12,945 bases of DNA from Candidatus Dojkabacteria bacterium CG_4_10_14_0_2_um_filter_Dojkabacteria_WS6_41_15 (lineage in GTDB: Bacteria; Patescibacteriota; Dojkabacteria; GCA-002793355). Made by a program: the position numbers and the translations under genes. The DNA is taken from assembly GCA_002793355.1 (NCBI GenBank), contig PFQB01000123.1, forward strand, positions 1 to 12,945, given 5' to 3'. The notes under the pieces were generated by a model. It was not told where the DNA came from and made no database searches. It saw only the letters and a program-made list of their open reading frames with translations. Of this stretch, positions 1 to 5,656 are shown in pieces (the first letter of the stretch is position 1; every line of letters starts with the position of its first letter).

Positions 1-56
1 TATGTAGCAGACACTACATTGTATCGCTTGTCGCATTTTTATTGATTATATTCCGG

Positions 57-138
57 TTAAAGTATAAAGGTTAAATTCCGAAAAGATTCCGAATCATTAT
101 TGGCAAATTTATTCTTTAAACTTTATATTTTATGCTTT
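57..138. repeat. Inverted pair of degenerate heptamer arrays upstream of the first gene
   Basis: The plus strand carries AAAGTAT (59-65) and AAAGGTT (66-72) in seven-base phase. The opposite strand carries four in-phase units facing them, read on plus as ATTCTTT (111-117), AAACTTT (118-124), ATATTTT (125-131) and ATGCTTT (132-138). The two blocks are imperfectly complementary and could form a stem around a ~40-nt loop. Between them ATTCCGAA occurs twice (75-82 and 86-93), and a related ATTCCGG lies at 50-56. The same heptamer family recurs in most spacers of the window. No gene is seen in 1-175. Confidence 0.75.
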
Positions 139-141
139 ATT

Positions 142-169
142 TTGTCGTTCACTTTTCCCGTACCATACT
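142..169 (+). promoter_or_regulatory. Putative promoter of the four-helix-bundle gene
   Basis: TTGTCG (142-147) and CATACT (164-169) are separated by 16 bases and resemble -35 and -10 boxes. The -10-like box ends six bases before the ATG at 176, so the transcript would start at or next to the start codon. The first base of the -10 is C instead of T, which makes this a weaker match than the other promoters here. There is no Shine-Dalgarno sequence before the ATG. Confidence 0.4.
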
Positions 170-175
170 GTTTTT

Positions 176-568
176 ATGGAAGAATCAATATTACAAACCA
201 AGTCTTTTGACTTGTCGGTCTCGGTATACAAAAAAGTTGCCGAACTGCAGAAGAAGCAGAAAGATTTTCTGTTAAGCCAGTGGTGGGCAGAAAGTGTTTC
301 GGCGGTGGCGTTAAATATGTATTTGGCTCAGAATATTCACACCAAAAGTGGCCTGTCAATATATCTGTATGTCGCTAGAAAGGCAGCATATCGGGGACTC
401 TTCTGGACTAAACTTCTGGTCGAAGCCGGGGAGCTCGAGGCAGAAGCTGCTCGCAGGATCGAGCTGGAGTTGACGGAGCTTATTAAAATGCTGCAGGCGT
501 CAATAACCACGCTTAACAGCAATCGGAAAAGCAATAAGGTAGCGCCGTTGGTGGAAGAAGTAGAGTAG
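176..568 (+). CDS. Four-helix bundle protein (23S rRNA intervening-sequence protein family)
   Basis: This 130-residue protein is small, helical and soluble. Its layout matches the four-helix-bundle family first known from proteins encoded in 23S rRNA intervening sequences. Helix 1 is around residues 10-30. A second helix contains FLLSQWWAESVSAVAL, the counterpart of the family's 'LxxQlrrAavSvp.Nia' stretch. A long third helix (about 58-85) carries the LYVARKAAYRGLFWTKLL region, and a fourth amphipathic helix spans about 88-115. The charged tail after residue 115 looks disordered. The family forms pentameric bundles; its cellular role is not established. The first in-frame ATG is used, with a -10-like box just upstream. 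Here the gene stands alone and not inside an rRNA. It is followed by a perfect inverted repeat and then radA. Sequence similarity to the family is recognisable but divergent. Confidence 0.6.
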   Translation: MEESILQTKSFDLSVSVYKKVAELQKKQKDFLLSQWWAESVSAVALNMYLAQNIHTKSGLSIYLYVARKAAYRGLFWTKLLVEAGELEAEAARRIELELTELIKMLQASITTLNSNRKSNKVAPLVEEVE

Positions 569-580
569 TTACGTTGGTTT

Positions 581-628
581 GCTGCGGCAGAAGTGGTAAA
601 TAATTTTTTTAGGAACTTCTGCCGCAGC
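581..628. repeat. Perfect 14-bp inverted repeat with a T-run in its loop
   Basis: The left arm GCTGCGGCAGAAGT (581-594) is exactly complementary to ACTTCTGCCGCAGC (615-628), and the 20-base loop contains seven T (604-610). One or two further pairs (580 with 629, 579 with 630) are possible. The arms are much richer in G+C than the surrounding spacer. It sits between the stop of the first gene and the radA promoter, where a terminator would be expected. However, the T-run is in the loop and not after the right arm, so a standard intrinsic terminator is not supported on either strand. It could still stabilise the 3' end of the upstream mRNA. Confidence 0.8.
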
Positions 629-667
629 AGCACATTTGTTACGTTTTATTAATTGTGTCCAGTAGAC

Positions 668-673
668 TATAAT
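668..673 (+). promoter_or_regulatory. radA -10 box, leaderless start predicted
   Basis: A perfect TATAAT (668-673) ends five bases before the radA ATG at 679, so the usual transcription start about seven bases downstream falls on the start codon. No Shine-Dalgarno sequence fits in the gap. No good -35 hexamer is seen 16-18 bases upstream. Confidence 0.65.
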
Positions 674-678
674 CCTCT

Positions 679-1971
679 ATGTATGTTTGCAAAAGCTGTG
701 GGTCAACCCAGCAAAAATGGTTGGGAAAATGTCCCCAATGTGAAGAATGGGGCACTTTTGAAGAGGCTCCTGATGCCCCCAAAAAATCACGAAATAAACT
801 CGGCGTGAACGCCCAATTTGCCTCTACCTTTGTAAAGGCGGGCTCCTACGAACGAAAACCGTTACGAAGATTTCAAACAGGTTTTGAAGAAGTGGACCGT
901 GTTTTGGGAGGAGGTATTGCCGAAGGCACCGTTGCCTTAATTGGAGGAGACCCCGGCATCGGCAAATCAACACTGCTATTGCAGGTTTTGGCGAACTTTG
1001 CTGCAAGCGGTATGACGGTTGCGTACATTTCCGGCGAAGAATCAATTGATCAAGTATCCGAACGGCTTGAGAGGGTAGTTGATGGGGTCCCAGACGGCCT
1101 ATTTCTGCTCTCTGATCAAGACTTGGGCAATATTATGGATGGGCTTGTGGCGCAAGAATTTGATGCCATTGTGATTGATTCAATTCACTCGTTGCAGCAT
1201 AACGATTTGGAGGGGCAATCCGGTGGGATGAGTCAACTTAAAGCGGTTACTTCCGCCTTAACTGCCTGGGCCAAGAAATCTCGAACGGTTGTCTTTCTTA
1301 TCGCGCAAGTAACGAAAGAAGGCTATGTCGCCGGCCCAAAAACGGTGGAGCATATTGTTGACGTAGTTATGTATCTTGAAAAAGTCGGTTCTGAAAACAC
1401 TCGTATGATTCGCACCTTGAAAAATCGCTATGGTGACACAGGCGAAGTTGGCTTTTTAGATATGGGAGTTACCGGTATGGGTGACAAAACGGATTTCGCC
1501 ACTATGTTGGTCTCGTCGCTCTCGTCGGACGAGCCAGGCAGTGCCCTAGGAATTACGTTGCAGGGTTCGCGCCCCATGATTGTGCAAATTCAAGCGTTAG
1601 TCAACGATTCTACCTTTGCTATTCCTCGTCGTGTTGTTGAGGGAGTTTCAAAAAACAGAGTAGAAGTGTTGGCCGCCGTGATTGCGAAGAAAATTCCGAA
1701 ACTATATTTAGATCATAAAGATATTTTTATCAAAGTGAACGGCGGGATTTCTCTTAAAGATGCTGGAACCGACCTTGCCCTGGTTGCTGCCATGATATCG
1801 TCTGTAACGGGAAAGCCCTGGAAGGAGACCTTGTTTATTGGTGAAGTTGGTCTTTTAGGGGAAGTAAAGCCCGGAATTGCTTTTGAACAACGGTACAAAG
1901 AGGCAAAAAAATTGAATTTTAAAGACATCTTGGCACATAAGGGGATCCCCAATATTTCCAAGCTTGGCTGA
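679..1971 (+). CDS. radA: DNA repair protein RadA (Sms)
   Basis: RadA is a RecA-like ATPase and DnaB-type helicase that processes recombination intermediates and drives branch migration. This 430-residue protein has all its parts in order. An N-terminal four-cysteine zinc finger uses C4, C7, C18 and C21. The RecA-like core has Walker A GGDPGIGKST (89-98) and Walker B VIDSI (165-169). The RadA signature is KNRYG (248-252), where many RadA proteins have KNRFG. The C-terminal Lon-protease-like domain includes GGISLKDAGTDLALVAAM near residues 354-371. The protein ends soon after ISKLG, somewhat shorter than the ~455-residue E. coli protein, so the last helix may be abbreviated. The TGA stop is followed two codons later by TAA. 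The ATG at 679 is set by the adjacent -10 box and by the zinc finger beginning at residue 4. It appears to be transcribed alone. Confidence 0.96.
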   Translation: MYVCKSCGSTQQKWLGKCPQCEEWGTFEEAPDAPKKSRNKLGVNAQFASTFVKAGSYERKPLRRFQTGFEEVDRVLGGGIAEGTVALIGGDPGIGKSTLLLQVLANFAASGMTVAYISGEESIDQVSERLERVVDGVPDGLFLLSDQDLGNIMDGLVAQEFDAIVIDSIHSLQHNDLEGQSGGMSQLKAVTSALTAWAKKSRTVVFLIAQVTKEGYVAGPKTVEHIVDVVMYLEKVGSENTRMIRTLKNRYGDTGEVGFLDMGVTGMGDKTDFATMLVSSLSSDEPGSALGITLQGSRPMIVQIQALVNDSTFAIPRRVVEGVSKNRVEVLAAVIAKKIPKLYLDHKDIFIKVNGGISLKDAGTDLALVAAMISSVTGKPWKETLFIGEVGLLGEVKPGIAFEQRYKEAKKLNFKDILAHKGIPNISKLG

Positions 1972-2134
1972 GTGTAAGAGGCTCCTTTTCCCGATGGAAT
2001 TAGCCAGTTTGTTCTATGTTCGTGCTACGACCCACATTCTCTGGAGAATGCAACCATACCATTGCCCATTCTTGCGGCGTCATCGCTGCGTAACCATCAC
2101 GCAAGAATACTATCTACCTACCAACTTTCGACTA
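1972..2134. other. radA downstream spacer with two hairpins, no gene
   Basis: No convincing coding sequence is present. A 7-bp perfect inverted repeat, CATTCTC (2035-2041) and GAGAATG (2044-2050), is nearly a palindrome. A second, ATTCTTGCG (2068-2076) with CGCAAGAAT (2100-2108), encloses 23 bases. GCGT (2077-2080) inside that loop can compete for the right arm. Neither is followed by a T-run, so neither is a canonical terminator. They may be structures in the radA 3' UTR or binding sites upstream of the strong promoter at 2135. Confidence 0.5.
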
Positions 2135-2163
2135 TTGACACAGGCAGTGTCCTAGAGTACAAT
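2135..2163 (+). promoter_or_regulatory. Consensus sigma70-type promoter of the radA-rho spacer RNA
   Basis: TTGACA (2135-2140), a perfect -35, is followed after exactly 17 bases by TACAAT (2158-2163), one base off the consensus -10. The predicted transcription start is about 2169-2171. No start codon with a credible reading frame follows. Instead a structured region and a strong terminator come within 145 bases. This is the only promoter in the window with both boxes close to consensus. Confidence 0.8.
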
Positions 2164-2169
2164 TCTAGT

Positions 2170-2315
2170 ATATTAGGTATCTTTATCCCTTGGTTCGGAG
2201 GCTCTGAGCCAAAGGATGAGGAGATCTAAGGCACTACTCCAAGGCTCGAGAAAAGTCCGGATTTGGGGGATTTCTCTCGGGATCGGTTTGGGGCAGTGCC
2301 GATCCCCCATTTTTT
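2170..2315 (+). ncRNA. Candidate structured small RNA, unassigned
   Basis: The interval lies between a consensus promoter and an intrinsic terminator and has no plausible protein. Hairpin 1 runs from 2180 to 2222. It has 9 pairs (2180-2188 with 2214-2222), one C/A mismatch, then about 10 more pairs (2190-2199 with 2203-2212) including G-U pairs, closing on a very small loop. A linker holds AAGGC twice. Hairpin 2 pairs CGAGAAA (2247-2253) with TTTCTC plus TCG (2271-2279), with a bulge, around a G-rich loop. The terminator stem follows. GGGGGAT (2265-2271) can instead pair perfectly with ATCCCCC (2302-2308), which would replace hairpin 2 and most of the terminator stem, so two alternative folds exist. 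I do not recognise it as tmRNA, SRP RNA, RNase P RNA or 6S RNA. It may be a stand-alone sRNA or a regulatory leader upstream of rho. Confidence 0.65.
2279..2315 (+). terminator. Intrinsic terminator of the spacer RNA
   Basis: GGGATCGG (2279-2286) pairs perfectly with CCGATCCC (2299-2306) around a 12-base loop. The stem is followed by CCA, then T from 2310 to 2315, with a further T-rich tract to about 2322. This is the clearest rho-independent terminator in the window. Confidence 0.88.
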
Positions 2316-2503
2316 CTTTTTTCTCTCTTTCCCTATTCGAAACAGCGAAGCTATTTCTCATAACGGTCAAGATCCGAAAAAAGAAAAATATTATTTTAGT
2401 AGGAATGGGAATAATTAGCTTTCACTATCGCCCGCTTCGGCAAAATCAAGATTTTTCCGTTACGCTACCGAACCGTAAAGAAAAAGATACTATGAAATTT
2501 TTG
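2316..2503. other. Spacer between RNA terminator and rho promoter, no gene
   Basis: The stretch begins pyrimidine-rich and becomes A-rich. I see no credible coding region. Only weak structure is visible: AAAATC (2442-2447) and GATTTT (2450-2455) form a short inverted repeat followed by one extra T. A GAAGCTA/TAGCTTTC near-complement lies at 2347-2353 and 2416-2423. It does not contain the phased heptamer arrays seen in most other spacers. Confidence 0.5.
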
Positions 2504-2574
2504 TGGTACAATAAGAGCAAATAACCCTCTCGCATGAATTACTCGCAGAGATCTTAAGATAATCACCTTTTTTT
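2504..2574 (+). promoter_or_regulatory. rho extended -10 promoter and ~56-nt leader
   Basis: TGG followed by TACAAT (2507-2512) gives an extended -10 promoter, with transcription predicted from about 2519. Unlike the leaderless genes, rho then has a roughly 56-nt leader. It contains CTCTCGC (2527-2533) complementary, with one bulge, to GCAGAG (2545-2550). This is followed by the perfect palindrome ATCTTAAGAT (2551-2560) and seven T (2568-2574) directly before the ATG. There is no Shine-Dalgarno sequence. The structure and T-run before the start codon could support attenuation or autoregulation, as is known for rho in other bacteria, but this is inference. Confidence 0.55.
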
Positions 2575-3837
2575 ATGTTAACAGTGCAAAAACTTGAAGA
2601 AGAAACGCTTGTTGCCCTTAAAAAGATGGCAGCAGAATATGAAATTCCAGAAGCAGACAAATTTTCCGCAAAAGACAAGGACAAACTCATTTACGAAATA
2701 CTAAAAGCGTCCACTATTAAGGGTGGTTTCGAATATGCCTCGGGTATGTTAGAAGTTGTGAATAATGGTATGCATGGGTTTGCTCGCGTTGATGGAGTAT
2801 TACCAAGCAATGGTGACATCTACGTTTCTGGAACTCAAATTCAGAAGTTTGGACTGAGAACAGGAGATATTATCGAAGGTGTTGTTCGTCCAATCAAAGA
2901 AGGTGAAAAATACCGGAATATGCTTAAAGTCGATTATGTCGGTGGTATGGGCGCAATCGAAAACATGAAGCGCTTACCTTTCGAAAAGCGAACCGTTATC
3001 TTCCCAAACAAACAATTGCATCTAGAAACGGCTCCTGACGTGCTTTCAACCAGAATTATTGATCTATTGGTCCCAATTGGCTACGGACAGCGTTCAATGG
3101 TAGTTTCTCAGCCAAAAACGGGTAAAACGACCATCTTAAAAGAAATAGCTAATGGTATTTCGGTCAATCACCCAGATGTTCAAATAATTGTCGTATTGGT
3201 TGGCGAACGCCCAGAAGAAGTAACCGACATGCAACGATCCATTAAAGGTGAAGTTTACGCCTCTAACTTTGATGAGCATCCACAAAACAACGTGGCTGTT
3301 GCCGAAATGGCACTCGAACGCGCAAAGAGGTTAGTCGAATGGAACAAAGATGTGGTTATATTAATGGACAGTATTACCCGGTTGGCTCGTGCGTATAACC
3401 TGGTAGTTCCGAGCTCGGGAAGAACTCTGTCAGGAGGCTTTGACCCCGCAGCCTTATATCCTCCTAAAAGATTTTTTGGGGCAGCTCGAAACTTTGAAGA
3501 AGGTGGAAGCTTAACTATTATTGCGACCGCGTTGGTCAACACTGGTAGCAAAATGGACGACTTGATCTACGAAGAATTTAAAGGAACTGGTAACATGGAA
3601 TTGCACCTGGATAGAAACCTAGGTGAGCGAAGAATCTTCCCCGCTATTGATATTGTTCGCTCCAGCACTCGTCGAGAGGACTTGTTGTTAGGTCAAGAAA
3701 TGTTGCAAATGTCGTGGCTAATTCGAAGAATGTTAGACAATATTGACAAAAATGGCGAGAACGCATCAGAAGTGTTGATCGAGCGTATGAAGACGAGTAA
3801 AAGCAATGCGGAGTTCTTGAAGAACCTGAGAGAATAA
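2575..3837 (+). CDS. rho: Transcription termination factor Rho
   Basis: Rho is a hexameric RNA helicase/ATPase that ends transcription at C-rich unstructured RNA. The 420-residue protein is almost the same length as the 419-residue E. coli Rho, and numbering matches closely. Residues 1-45 are the helical N-terminal domain. Residues about 53-122 are the OB-fold RNA-binding domain, with GDIYVSGTQIQKFGLRTGD. The ATPase core follows, with Walker A QPKTGKTT (179-186), GERPEEVT (210-217), Walker B VILMD (261-265), the Q-loop region around PSSGRTLSGGFDP (279-291) and the R-loop region EEFKGTGNMELHLDR (333-347). There is no large insertion of the kind seen in Actinobacteria. The usual Asp before ERPEE is Gly at residue 210, the E. 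coli D210 position. ATG 2575 is the natural start, since the N-terminal domain aligns from there. The gene has its own promoter. Confidence 0.97.
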   Translation: MLTVQKLEEETLVALKKMAAEYEIPEADKFSAKDKDKLIYEILKASTIKGGFEYASGMLEVVNNGMHGFARVDGVLPSNGDIYVSGTQIQKFGLRTGDIIEGVVRPIKEGEKYRNMLKVDYVGGMGAIENMKRLPFEKRTVIFPNKQLHLETAPDVLSTRIIDLLVPIGYGQRSMVVSQPKTGKTTILKEIANGISVNHPDVQIIVVLVGERPEEVTDMQRSIKGEVYASNFDEHPQNNVAVAEMALERAKRLVEWNKDVVILMDSITRLARAYNLVVPSSGRTLSGGFDPAALYPPKRFFGAARNFEEGGSLTIIATALVNTGSKMDDLIYEEFKGTGNMELHLDRNLGERRIFPAIDIVRSSTRREDLLLGQEMLQMSWLIRRMLDNIDKNGENASEVLIERMKTSKSNAEFLKNLRE

Positions 3838-3956
3838 ACTTTAAAGCGTAAAGAATAAAGGTAAAAGAGTAAAGCCTCAGTGTTTTTGGTCAATGTACTG
3901 AATAACTCTAGTTCGTGATTTGGTTTTATCATTTAATTTTTATGCTTTAAACTTTA
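3836..3956. repeat. Paired heptamer arrays between rho and the AMP phosphorylase gene
   Basis: Starting within the rho stop codon, seven-base units follow one another in phase: AAACTTT (3836), AAAGCGT (3843), AAAGAAT (3850), AAAGGTA (3857), AAAGAGT (3864) and AAAGCCT (3871). A second block, inverted and in its own seven-base phase, runs to 3956 and ends ten bases before the next -10 box. Its units include ATTTTTA (3936), TGCTTTA (3943) and AACTTTA (3950). Positions 3841-3861 and 3930-3950 match as inverted repeats at 17 of 21 bases, and two further positions allow G-U pairs. The spacer RNA could therefore fold into a long stem with a 68-base loop. Confidence 0.78.
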
Positions 3957-3962
3957 ATTTCC

Positions 3963-3971
3963 TGCTATACT
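3963..3971 (+). promoter_or_regulatory. Extended -10 promoter of the AMP phosphorylase gene
   Basis: TGC followed by TATACT (3966-3971) is an extended -10 box. It ends five bases before the ATG at 3977, the same spacing as at radA, so the mRNA is predicted to be leaderless. This position argues for the 3977 start and against an in-frame ATG at 3920, which lies upstream of the promoter. Confidence 0.68.
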
Positions 3972-3976
3972 GTCAT

Positions 3977-5479
3977 ATGGTTTATCTTCGCCCCAAGAAA
4001 CTAGACATTTTAGGTGACAAATCCGCCCTAGAAGTCTACTTAAATCGTTTTACTGCTGACCAATACGGTGTTAAAGAAGGAGATTTGTTAGATCTATATT
4101 TTGTTGGTCATGAGACTGGTGCAACCGCACTTATCACCGATACCATCGTAGATGATGGCCATATTGGTATTCCTGCAGCAATTTGGAATACCTATCCAGT
4201 TTCCGAACTGGATCGAGTCGCGGTTGAATTACAAGGACAAGCAAAATCTGTAGCTTCAATCAGAAAAAAGATCAAAGGCGAAAAGCTGTCTTACGATGAA
4301 ATTCGCGAGATTATGTATGATATTGCAAAACGTAGGCTTTCACCCATAGAAATGACCTATTTTGCGTCAACTTCGTATAATCCTGGCTTCGATGACGAGG
4401 AAATGTATAGTTTAACTAAGGCCATGTCGGATACAGGTATTATTCTTGATTTTTCATCTTTAGGCGGGTTTGTTGTTGATAAGCACTCAATAGGGGGCTT
4501 GCCTTCTAAAGGAGTTACTCCCGTAATTGTCGCGCTTATGTCAAAACTTGGCTTCATAATTCCAAACACCAGCACGAGAGGAATAACATCGCCTGCAGGC
4601 ACCACTGATGTTTTAGAAACTCTTATGCCTGTTTCGTTGTCAGAAGCTGATATTAAGCGTGTAGTAGCCGAAACCAGGGGTTGTTTAGCATGGGGTGGTG
4701 GACTTGAGCTTGCCCCAGCAGATGATATTTTGATTCAGATTGAAAAACCTCTCCATATCGAATCTTACGACAAATTTGTGGTGAGTATTATTGCTAAAAA
4801 GATTGCAGCAGGCTGTAAATATGTGTTGCTCGATCTTCCTTATGGTGACACAGCAAAAGTTTCTGTGGCAGATGTTGCTAAAGTTTCCAAAGCCTTCGAG
4901 ACGTTATTTGCTAAATTCGACATTAAAGTATTTGTGTACAAGCGTCAAGCAAAAGGTCCAGACGGAAATGGAATCGGCCCAATATTAGAGGCGCGTGATC
5001 TTCTTTGGATTCTAGAGCGAGATAAACGACGTCCCATTGGTATGGAAAATCTGGCGTTAGACATGGCAGCACAATTAATCGCACTTACGGGTAAATATAA
5101 CTATCAAAGCGCACACGAAATCCTACGCGAAACGTTAGATTCTGGCGAAGCCTTACGACAGTTTTGGAAAATTGGAAAATCTCAAGGTGCTAAGCAAATT
5201 GTCAAAGCGGAAGACCTGCTTCCTGGACACTATACCTTTGAGATTAAATCGACAAAGGCAGGACTAATTAAGACCTACGATAATCATATTATTGTGCAAA
5301 TCACTCGTGCTTTGGGTGCTCCATATGCAAAAAGTGCAGGAATTTATCTAACGAGGCAGGTGGGTGATAGAATTAATGTTGGAGATGTTGTTGCGACCTT
5401 ATATGCCGAGGCGCAAAGTCGTATCGACTTGGCGGTAAAGAACTTGGACGGGGAACAGGACGGGTGGATATTGGTTTAG
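3977..5479 (+). CDS. deoA: AMP phosphorylase (archaeal-type DeoA family)
   Basis: The enzyme phosphorolyses AMP (and often CMP/UMP) to the free base and ribose-1,5-bisphosphate, the first step of the AMP route to RuBisCO. With the start at 3977 the protein has 500 residues, close to the 503 of the characterised Thermococcus enzyme and longer than bacterial thymidine phosphorylases (~440). The extra N-terminal ~85-residue domain typical of the AMP phosphorylase subfamily is present. The phosphorylase core shows DKHSIGGLPSKGVTPV (168-183), TSPAGTTD (204-211) and WGGGLELAPADD (239-250). The SPAGT and LAPADD motifs separate it from thymidine phosphorylase. A C-terminal alpha/beta domain follows, with GNGIGPILEARD near 330-341. 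Its metabolic partner, the R15P isomerase-like protein, is encoded about 4.5 kb downstream, and no RuBisCO gene is in the window. Substrate preference within the nucleoside monophosphates cannot be read from sequence. Confidence 0.92.
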   Translation: MVYLRPKKLDILGDKSALEVYLNRFTADQYGVKEGDLLDLYFVGHETGATALITDTIVDDGHIGIPAAIWNTYPVSELDRVAVELQGQAKSVASIRKKIKGEKLSYDEIREIMYDIAKRRLSPIEMTYFASTSYNPGFDDEEMYSLTKAMSDTGIILDFSSLGGFVVDKHSIGGLPSKGVTPVIVALMSKLGFIIPNTSTRGITSPAGTTDVLETLMPVSLSEADIKRVVAETRGCLAWGGGLELAPADDILIQIEKPLHIESYDKFVVSIIAKKIAAGCKYVLLDLPYGDTAKVSVADVAKVSKAFETLFAKFDIKVFVYKRQAKGPDGNGIGPILEARDLLWILERDKRRPIGMENLALDMAAQLIALTGKYNYQSAHEILRETLDSGEALRQFWKIGKSQGAKQIVKAEDLLPGHYTFEIKSTKAGLIKTYDNHIIVQITRALGAPYAKSAGIYLTRQVGDRINVGDVVATLYAEAQSRIDLAVKNLDGEQDGWILV

Positions 5480-5485
5480 AGAATT

Positions 5486-5559
5486 AAAGTATAAAGATTA
5501 AAGTATTAAAGCAAGAAAGCATTAGAGCACCGAGGAACGAAGATTGAAGATTGAAGATA
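5486..5559 (+). repeat. Heptamer-to-octamer tandem array after the AMP phosphorylase gene
   Basis: Six bases after the TAG stop codon, units begin in phase: AAAGTAT (5486) and AAAGATT (5493), then octamers AAAGTATT (5500), AAAGCAAG (5508), AAAGCATT (5516) and AGAGCACC (5524). GAAGATT heptamers follow at 5539 and 5546, and GAAGATA at 5553. The unit length thus changes from seven to eight and back. The core GCATTAGAG (5519-5527) is repeated exactly in two later spacers. Confidence 0.75.
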
Positions 5560-5597
5560 TGGAAATGCAGTGAATAAATTATGGTAAACAAAGTATC

Positions 5598-5653
5598 TGT
5601 AGCTAACAACTAGTATCTAACATCTAGTATCTAATATCTAAAAGTTAATAGTC
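5598..5653 (+). repeat. AGTATCT-type heptamer array before the beta-CASP gene
   Basis: Eight consecutive seven-base units are in phase: TGTAGCT (5598), AACAACT (5605), AGTATCT (5612), AACATCT (5619), AGTATCT (5626), AATATCT (5633), AAAAGTT (5640) and AATAGTC (5647). They end three bases before the ATG at 5657. The units differ from the AAAGGTT family but keep the same period. No strong -10 box or Shine-Dalgarno sequence is visible here, so the gene's promoter may lie within the array (TAATAT or TAATAG are weak candidates). Confidence 0.72.
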
Positions 5654-5656
5654 ATT

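Noticed and set aside
1969..1977. TGA read as glycine (alternative code)
   Set aside because: No TGA occurs inside any gene, two genes end at TGA, and glycines use GGN codons normally, so the standard bacterial code fits.
1964..2155. A 63-codon frame after radA
   Set aside because: It begins at a TTG inside the radA end, has no promoter or ribosome binding site, runs through two hairpins and into the next promoter, and resembles no protein family.
2245..2315. Similarity of GAGAAAAGTCCGG (2248-2260) to the first conserved region of RNase P RNA
   Set aside because: The RNA is only about 145 nt, a terminator ends it at once, and the later conserved regions (such as ACAGAA) are missing.
2216..2524. 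A 102-codon frame across the terminator
   Set aside because: It crosses the RNA hairpin, the intrinsic terminator and the rho promoter, has low-complexity composition and no ribosome binding site.
3920..3976. Longer N-terminus for the AMP phosphorylase
   Set aside because: The extra 19 codons are heptamer-array sequence and lie upstream of the extended -10 box; family alignment begins at the ATG at 3977.
3977..5479. Thymidine phosphorylase
   Set aside because: The length, N-terminal domain and the SPAGT and LAPADD motifs match the AMP phosphorylase subfamily better.
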